Of a stretch of 9,739 nucleotides of DNA, positions 5,601 through 9,739 are shown piece after piece. Origin of the DNA: Candidatus Bathyarchaeota archaeon (lineage in GTDB: Archaea > Thermoproteota > Bathyarchaeia > Bathyarchaeales > Bathycorpusculaceae); assembly GCA_013330975.1 (NCBI GenBank), contig DUHG01000090.1, positions 684 through 10,422 on the forward strand, given 5' to 3'. A program made the position numbers and the translations under genes. Each line of letters opens with the position of its first letter. Positions within the stretch are counted from its first letter, which is position 1. The notes under the pieces are model-generated. The model saw only the letters and a program-made list of their open reading frames with translations. It did no database searches and had not been told where the DNA came from.

Positions 5601-8309
5601 GTAGATTGGGAGTTTTGAGTTTGGTAAACTGGAGGTTGGGATAATTGAGCTGAGTTCTTCGAGGAGCCGGGACCAGTCATTTAGCGATTCTTGAAGCTCT
5701 GCCCCCAGCTTTTGAATTTGTTGTGGAGGATCTGTTCCATGGGATGCCAGTTTCGATAGGTTTTCTGGGATCGGGTCTTGTCCTGATAGCGTGAATATTT
5801 CAGATGCTGCAGCAATTGCTCTTTCGACGGTTTCAAAATCTGTGCGGGAGCCTTCATAGAAGTGACCCAATAGTTGTTTTAGCATGTCTGCGTTGGCTGC
5901 TATTTCTGCTTGTAGCTGTAGTATTCTGCGAGCTTCGACGAGGTCCTTTAGCACGGTTTTGGGCACTTTGCCTTCGAGAGTTGTCAGTGCAATGTTCTTT
6001 TGGTCTCGATGGTAGCTTGGTCTGAACCACCGTAGCGATCCCTTGTTGGGTCCACCGTAGCGTGCAATCAGCTGGTCGAGATTAAGTGTGTAGATTTCGT
6101 TGGTGTAGGTTTTTTCGATTCTATCTCTGAGCGTTTTGTGGTCTTCGAAGTTTTTCCTTGCTTTGGGTAACGTTTCCTGCAATTTATTGAAGTTGGCCGG
6201 GTTGAACCATGCGGTTTCCGGTTTGTTTTTAGCTGAACAGAGTTGGGTGATGCGGGACAAGTTTCTTACGCGTTCTACTGTTAGGCTGTTTGTTGGTAGG
6301 TTGAATTGTCGGATGAGTTCTTTGCAGAACTTGGTCCATTTGTCAAGGAGTCCGTCCGTAAGTGATAGGAATTTCGAGAGTCTTTCTCGTTTTTGCAGGA
6401 GTTCGCCCTCTTCGATGCTGCTTGGATTGATCGATTGGGTTAAGGCGTTTAATGCTTGTTCGATTTCGATGGATTTGTTCGGATCAAGGCTGAAGAAAGA
6501 TTCTTCGTAGGAAGTTAGCAGGCGGGTTCGGGTTGTTTGTCGCCAATGGAACATATCTTGAAGAGCCTTGGCCTCTTGGATTAGCGTGTAAATGTTTGGA
6601 TGGGTGATCCATGAGGCTTCGGGTTTGGGGCTCTCCGTGAGGAGTTTGCCTATTTCGATTAACCAGTCTACTTGTGTGAGTCTGTTTGGCGGGTCCAAGC
6701 CGAGTAGTTTGGAGAAATCGGCAGATTCTAGTCTTAGCAGGTCTATCTTTGAGATGATGTCTTCGAGGAATCTTGAAATCTCTGATCGGGTGTCGAGTGT
6801 GTAGTTGTTTTCGCGGTATCCGCGCCAGGGGAAGTCTTCTTCCTCGACCACTTGCCAGACGCTGCACAAGTGATTCATCAGGTTTTCGAGTTCCCGCATT
6901 TTTTGGGGGCTTAAACCTGCTATTTTAGGGAGCTCGACCGGGATTGATGGGGTTGGTTCTAAGCTTGATAATGTGCTGAGAACTTCATACGGGCTCATCT
7001 GGAGGGTGGGGTGTTTCTTGTGGAGGGATTGAACGTAGCCGTTGAGGGCTTCCTGAAGCTCGTTCAGTTTCTCGAAGTCGCTTGCCAAAGGAAGTCTTTG
7101 TGGGACAAGCCGTTCCTTTAGGCATCGGACGAGTTCGGCGACGACTTCTTGCTTGTTGGCTTTGCTGCTGTGAAGCTCGAGGCAGAATGGAGCAAGACCG
7201 ACTTCTTTTAGCCGCTTGTAGACTACTTCTAGGGCTGCCATTTTCTCGCTAACGAAAAGCACGGATTTGCCTCGCGCTATGCATTCGGCTATGATGTTGG
7301 CGATTGTTTGGCTTTTGCCTGTACCTGGTGGACCCTGCATGACGAAGCTTTGTCCTCTTAGGGCGTAGTTGATTGAGACGCGTTGGCTGCTGTCGGCGTC
7401 TAGGACTTGGAAGATTTTTTCGGGGTCTTCGATTTGGTCTACGTCTTTTTCTTCTGGGAGTGAATCCATTATTAGGGGTGTGTCTTTGATGCCTGCGATG
7501 GCGCGGACTATGGGGTGGCGTGCGACCGAGACCGCGTTGGCTTCGAGGTCTCTGTAGATGACGAGTTTGTGGAATGAGAAGAGCCCTATTTCCAGGTTTG
7601 TTTCTACGGTCCATCCAAGTTTCTGTACGAGTTGGGAAACGGAGTTTAGGTAGTTGATTAGGCTGCCCCTGTCGCCGTTTTCGGGGAAGGGGGGCAGATC
7701 GATTTTGGCGTCGGTTTTGAGTTTTGCTTGTAAAGCTGGGTTTGCAATCGCAGTCTCTTCGACAGGTGGGACTGAGATTGTGAACGGTTCCCAGACGGAT
7801 CTTCTTGTTAGTTCTATTGGCACGAGGATGAGCGGGCTGTGTATTTCTTCGTTTGTGTTTTTTTCTCTCCAGTTGAGTTTTCCGAAAGCTGCATATAGTA
7901 TGCGCACACCCCGTTCCCTGTAGTCGGAGAGTGCACGCCTGCTGAGTTTTGTCAGCTTTTTTTCTATCTCTTTTCTGTTGGTTTCGTCGCATGCCATTTG
8001 GTTTGCTGTTGGTCTATCGGTGTGAGCAGGGAATGATTTTTGGGTTTTGGGGATGGCTTGAAGTTCGGTGATTGCTTCTTCTGGGGGGAGCCAGAACTCC
8101 ATGTTGCGTTTTTTGTGAACGAGCCTGTTGAACACTGTTTCTGGGTCGGGGTGGGTGATCGATAGATTTCCTCTTTTGGTGTGTGTGAAATATAGCAGCT
8201 TGTTTCGGCGGGAGAGGTCTATCAGCCTGGATTTCCATTCTTCAATGTACCGTGAAGCCCTTGAATCGTTTCGTTCATCAGCTTTTTTGGGAGCATCACC
8301 CAGGTGCAT
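2640..8309 (-). CDS. Giant DUF4011 / SF1 helicase / MTES_1575-type nuclease / DUF3320 protein
   Basis: A 1889-residue cytoplasmic protein predicted to use ATP to move on or unwind nucleic acid and to cut it. Residues about 21-280 are a DUF4011 domain (WKSRLIDLSRRNKLLYF). Helicase motifs follow: Walker A GPPGTGKS (K332), motif Ia FVSEKMAAL (352-360), DEAS (D1245, E1246), GDNKQLPP (1269-1276), WHYRSR (1320-1325), VQGDERDV (1445-1452) and NVAVTRARE (1484-1492), the last with the arginine finger. About 900 mostly helical residues separate Walker A from DEAS. Residues about 1540-1645 form a Vsr-like PD-(D/E)XK nuclease of the MTES_1575 type: E1546 or E1547, D1572 (PIDIAV), E1589 and D1591 (LLGIECDG), then ARDRDRLR. 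DUF3320 lies at about 1715-1885. All core motifs look intact. An in-frame TAA lies five codons above the ATG, so no longer start is available. Related COG1112-type helicases occur in phage-defence systems such as Mokosh; a defence role here is inferred, and DNA repair is the alternative. Confidence 0.92.
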   Translation of the reverse strand: MHLGDAPKKADERNDSRASRYIEEWKSRLIDLSRRNKLLYFTHTKRGNLSITHPDPETVFNRLVHKKRNMEFWLPPEEAITELQAIPKTQKSFPAHTDRPTANQMACDETNRKEIEKKLTKLSRRALSDYRERGVRILYAAFGKLNWREKNTNEEIHSPLILVPIELTRRSVWEPFTISVPPVEETAIANPALQAKLKTDAKIDLPPFPENGDRGSLINYLNSVSQLVQKLGWTVETNLEIGLFSFHKLVIYRDLEANAVSVARHPIVRAIAGIKDTPLIMDSLPEEKDVDQIEDPEKIFQVLDADSSQRVSINYALRGQSFVMQGPPGTGKSQTIANIIAECIARGKSVLFVSEKMAALEVVYKRLKEVGLAPFCLELHSSKANKQEVVAELVRCLKERLVPQRLPLASDFEKLNELQEALNGYVQSLHKKHPTLQMSPYEVLSTLSSLEPTPSIPVELPKIAGLSPQKMRELENLMNHLCSVWQVVEEEDFPWRGYRENNYTLDTRSEISRFLEDIISKIDLLRLESADFSKLLGLDPPNRLTQVDWLIEIGKLLTESPKPEASWITHPNIYTLIQEAKALQDMFHWRQTTRTRLLTSYEESFFSLDPNKSIEIEQALNALTQSINPSSIEEGELLQKRERLSKFLSLTDGLLDKWTKFCKELIRQFNLPTNSLTVERVRNLSRITQLCSAKNKPETAWFNPANFNKLQETLPKARKNFEDHKTLRDRIEKTYTNEIYTLNLDQLIARYGGPNKGSLRWFRPSYHRDQKNIALTTLEGKVPKTVLKDLVEARRILQLQAEIAANADMLKQLLGHFYEGSRTDFETVERAIAAASEIFTLSGQDPIPENLSKLASHGTDPPQQIQKLGAELQESLNDWSRLLEELSSIIPTSSLPNSKLPIYKTQLTELQEWANNTEAKLSNLFVTEQEAVVTYKTEPQNYKQLTDDLKTSETLQQKESAFLKQTTLLKAKFGPRFQEFNTDWKDILSVLEWTKKVQLLFDTTKIPETYTKLISTGPENAPPTENLVRYRDNALQALSTFESRFENELTYEGQKLHQATIESIHKKFITLRDRVDDMRLWVDFKDTEDKFALVGLAPFFTRLTKQAPPASQLVGIIRKGTYQEWINNLYSEDNCLGQFRRAHQEKTIAEFRKIDQDLIRLSPNRVIDKANQRKPQDILIQAEDTEMGILLKESAKKRRLMPIRALLQRIPNLLHRLKPCLLMSPISVSQFLPPDPAKFDIILYDEASQIVPEDAIGSIYRGKTIVVAGDNKQLPPTSFFQKSLIEDIDWDELTEGEIEVFDSILDECIGIRLPVKTLRWHYRSRHEQLIAFSNNRFYDGNLITFPAAKAEHESLGIKLHQIKNAVYDRGGLRNNPIEAETVANLVFEHFQKHPEKTLGVVTFSIAQMETIEEALERRLRDHPEHEHFFKEDRLEGFFVKNLENVQGDERDVIIFSIGYGRDPRGQMTLNFGPLNKAGGERRLNVAVTRAREKIVLVTSIKSIDMNVGPASPAGVLALRGYLEYAEKTCETTEPTQSTPKFDSLLEETVASEIQHFDFAVSSKVGSSTYPIDIAVVDPANPGCYLLGIECDGSTYRASNSARDRDRLRNQVLRQLGWKIYRIWSPDWVARRDSEVRQLREAIEEACKSQTEGTPLEHSELEAKQNGIAQKNEIIQTKFGGAELIGVPYKVHTLKAYFDPYVRVSLSRYPYTSVQKNEFHFPENRVLQSRLLEELVREEGPIHLEYVVQRLVATWGVNRTTQKATYAVKEALNLLIKDHRVAVKGEFLWPNDLQEVQVRVPDPGIPETIRPPSHIPPEEIENAMKLIVQYALSISTESLMTETAKLFGFPHSGQKAKTKFQEVFERMARQKKLILFNNTVTMPQCPETLT

Positions 8310-8319
8310 AACACAACAA

Positions 8320-8345
8320 CCTTATTGACAGATTGCCCAATAAGG
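8320..8345. repeat. 8-bp inverted repeat (hairpin or operator) before the helicase start
   Basis: CCTTATTG (8320-8327) and CAATAAGG (8338-8345) are perfect inverted arms with a 10-base spacer. In the minus-strand transcript they can form an 8-bp stem, extendable by one G-U pair, whose 3' arm holds most of AAGGT, the only Shine-Dalgarno-like sequence before the ATG at 8309. It may limit translation of the helicase, or act as a DNA operator around the transcription start. Confidence 0.4.
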
Positions 8346-8353
8346 GCGGCTAA

Positions 8354-8362
8354 CAATTTACA
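8354..8362 (-). promoter_or_regulatory. Weak TATA-like candidate for the helicase gene
   Basis: TGTAAATTG on the minus strand, preceded by an A-rich stretch (GCAAAACA) that could serve as BRE, lies about 45 bases before the helicase ATG. Transcription would start near 8333, inside the inverted repeat. The match is imperfect and no better TATA box lies within about 80 bases upstream. Confidence 0.25.
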
Positions 8363-8670
8363 TGTTTTGCAATCAGTGAAAGGAACCGTTCTAGACAACG
8401 CGAGGTGGAATCTGCGTTGGCTGACCTATTGATCCCAGATTAACTTTAAGGGGACATCAAAAACATTAGAAATGAAATAGCTGAAGTCTGCCAGACAGCC
8501 AATTGACCCAAGCCCTCACTAGTCTCAGAGGACGGGATTTGACTATCATATTCCCAACAGCTTGTTATCTTTCGTAGGTGCTGGCACTATAGGTGCGTGC
8601 AAGGTGGTGTAGTTGCATTATTTAGCATTCAGAAGTCAAACGCTTAGGTTAATTTTCATGTGAACTGTAG
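8363..8670. other. Divergent intergenic region without a recognisable gene
   Basis: About 300 bases between the divergently transcribed helicase and ABC genes. I find no long open frame with a plausible start, no complete tRNA cloverleaf, no CRISPR-type repeat and no transposase fragment. Small structures seen are an 11-base palindrome GTCTG-C-CAGAC (8486-8496), a 7-base direct repeat TAGGTGC (8575-8581 and 8590-8596), and a tRNA T-loop-like fragment on the minus strand (8527-8543). None is strong enough to name. Confidence 0.4.
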
Positions 8671-8684
8671 CGAAAGTTATATTT
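8671..8684 (+). promoter_or_regulatory. Archaeal BRE and TATA box of the ABC transporter operon
   Basis: CGAAAG (8671-8676) is a good purine-rich BRE and is followed directly by TTATATTT (8677-8684). Transcription should begin about 22 to 26 bases downstream, near 8706, giving a leader of about 45 bases before the ATG at 8753. The leader has no clear Shine-Dalgarno site. Confidence 0.5.
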
Positions 8685-8752
8685 CTAACAGGATGTATCT
8701 TGGAAAAGACATCAGTTTGTAGCCTGTAAAAACTGAAAGAAAATGACATGAC

Positions 8753-9718
8753 ATGTTGCCGATTGAAGTTTCATCCCTAAAGAAGCATTATGGAGATTTG
8801 AAGGCAGTAGATGACGTCTCCTTCACGGTTAACAAAGGTGAAGTCTTTGGCCTTCTAGGTCCGAACGGGGCAGGCAAAACGACATGCATTGAAATCTTGG
8901 AGGGGTTGCGGGAAAGAGATGGAGGAAGCGTGACGGTTCTCGGTCTTGACCCTTGGAAGAGCGGCTACGATCTTCATAAAAGAATTGGCGTTATTCCTCA
9001 GGAGTTTACTTTTATGGAAAAAACAACTCCGAGGGAAGCTATCATCTATTATGCTGAACTCTTCAACGTGAAAGTTGATCCTGACGAAATTTTGAAGGAG
9101 GTTTTGCTGGAAGACTCAGCTAGAGTCAACTTCGACAACCTTTCGGGTGGTCAGAAACAGAAAACAGGACTCGCCCTCTCGCTGGTTAACTCACCTGAAT
9201 TGCTCTTCCTCGATGAACCCACCACTGGTCTTGACCCTAACGCAAGGCGAGCCATCTGGGATGTAATACGCGGACTTAAGGCAAAAGGCAATACAATCGT
9301 CTTAACGACCCATTACCTTGATGAGGCACAACAACTGTCCGACAGAGTAGCCATCATGGATCATGGAAGGATTGTAGCCATGGGTACATCCGAAGAAATC
9401 ATTCAGCAGCACGGTTCGGGCGAAAGATTGGAAATTCATGGAAGTGAAAAGCTTGCCGATTATATCAAAGCAAATACCGAGTTGGAGGTTAACTACGACA
9501 GAACCCGAGGAAGAATCGTAATACCGCTTGAAGAGAAGATTGATGCACTTGCTGCACTGGCAGCTGCTGAACAGTCAGGGATGGATTGGGGGCAAATTCA
9601 GACGCTCCAAGACAGCTTGGATGATGTGTTCGTTAAGCTTGTCAGCGGGTTGGTCAATGAGCAAGGAGAAGTTGCTTCTGAGGAAGCTAAGGTTAAAACT
9701 AGTAGTAAGGGACCATAG
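8753..9718 (+). CDS. ABC-2 type transporter ATP-binding protein
   Basis: The 321-residue ATPase subunit of an ABC exporter, working on the inner face of the membrane with a permease. Motifs in order: Walker A GPNGAGKTT (36-44, K42), Q-loop Q83, signature LSGGQ (130-134), Walker B LLFLDEP (150-156; D154, catalytic E155), D-loop GLDP (159-162), H-loop H187. From about 225 to 300 follows a DUF4162-like C-terminal domain ending in SLDDVFVKLVSG, typical of COG1131 proteins paired with ABC-2 membrane proteins. The tail (301-321) is acidic and lysine-rich. The start is fixed by an in-frame TGA at 8744-8746, three codons upstream. No Shine-Dalgarno site is obvious. A second gene begins 3 bases after the stop, presumably the permease. 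The substrate (drug, lipid, polysaccharide, peptide) cannot be read from this subunit. Confidence 0.95.
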   Translation: MLPIEVSSLKKHYGDLKAVDDVSFTVNKGEVFGLLGPNGAGKTTCIEILEGLRERDGGSVTVLGLDPWKSGYDLHKRIGVIPQEFTFMEKTTPREAIIYYAELFNVKVDPDEILKEVLLEDSARVNFDNLSGGQKQKTGLALSLVNSPELLFLDEPTTGLDPNARRAIWDVIRGLKAKGNTIVLTTHYLDEAQQLSDRVAIMDHGRIVAMGTSEEIIQQHGSGERLEIHGSEKLADYIKANTELEVNYDRTRGRIVIPLEEKIDALAALAAAEQSGMDWGQIQTLQDSLDDVFVKLVSGLVNEQGEVASEEAKVKTSSKGP

Positions 9719-9721
9719 AGT

Positions 9722-9739
9722 ATGGTAAGTGGAAAAAGA
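9722..9739 (+). CDS. Start of the downstream gene, probably the ABC-2 permease (partial)
   Basis: An ATG three bases after the ABC ATPase stop opens a frame reading MVSGKR and runs off the window edge. COG1131-type ATPases are usually followed in the same operon by their membrane subunit, and the tight spacing suggests translational coupling. Only six codons are visible, so the product is inferred entirely from context. Confidence 0.4.

Noticed and set aside
7249..7992. 247-residue minus-strand open frame inside the helicase gene
   Set aside because: It is very rich in Arg, Pro and Thr with no domain, and lies wholly within the DUF4011/Walker A coding region in another frame. It is a shadow of the real gene.
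8363..8670. Possible tRNA, CRISPR leader or other structured RNA in the divergent intergenic region
   Set aside because: No cloverleaf, no repeated spacer units and only short stems of 4 to 5 bp were found by eye. A covariance-model search (Rfam, tRNAscan) would be needed to say more.

Overview
The window looks archaeal. Three candidate promoters resemble archaeal TATA boxes: TTTAAATA before the protease, TTATATTT with a purine-rich BRE before the ABC gene, and a weaker one before the helicase. T-runs without a GC hairpin sit where terminators are expected. The secreted protease ends in a C-terminal membrane helix plus a short basic tail, a common archaeal surface-protein layout. An uncultured member of the Thermoproteota/Bathyarchaeia type is a reasonable guess from general feel, but nothing here proves a lineage.

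Layout from left to right. At 98-2161 (minus) lies a membrane-anchored, calcium-loop-bearing metzincin zinc protease with its own promoter, Shine-Dalgarno sequence, terminator and a perfect palindrome beside its TATA box. The interval 2162-2639 holds that promoter, a T-run terminator, and a small broken or very small reading frame (2280-2503) ending in a membrane helix and a KKR tail. At 2640-8309 (minus) lies a 1889-residue DUF4011 / superfamily 1 helicase / MTES_1575-type nuclease / DUF3320 protein with all key motifs intact. The divergent intergenic region 8310-8752 has a hairpin directly before the helicase start and a promoter for the rightward gene. At 8753-9718 (plus) lies an ABC-2 type transporter ATPase with a DUF4162-like tail, followed 3 bases later by the first codons of what is probably its permease.

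The three intact genes do not form one pathway. The protease acts outside the cell, the ABC ATPase drives an exporter of unknown substrate, and the giant helicase-nuclease is the most likely accessory or defence gene. Its coding strand has more C than G in the stretches I counted, opposite to the ABC gene, which is compatible with separate acquisition. No second recognised defence gene lies in the window, so if this is a defence system the visible part is a one-protein system, perhaps with the small membrane ORF downstream.
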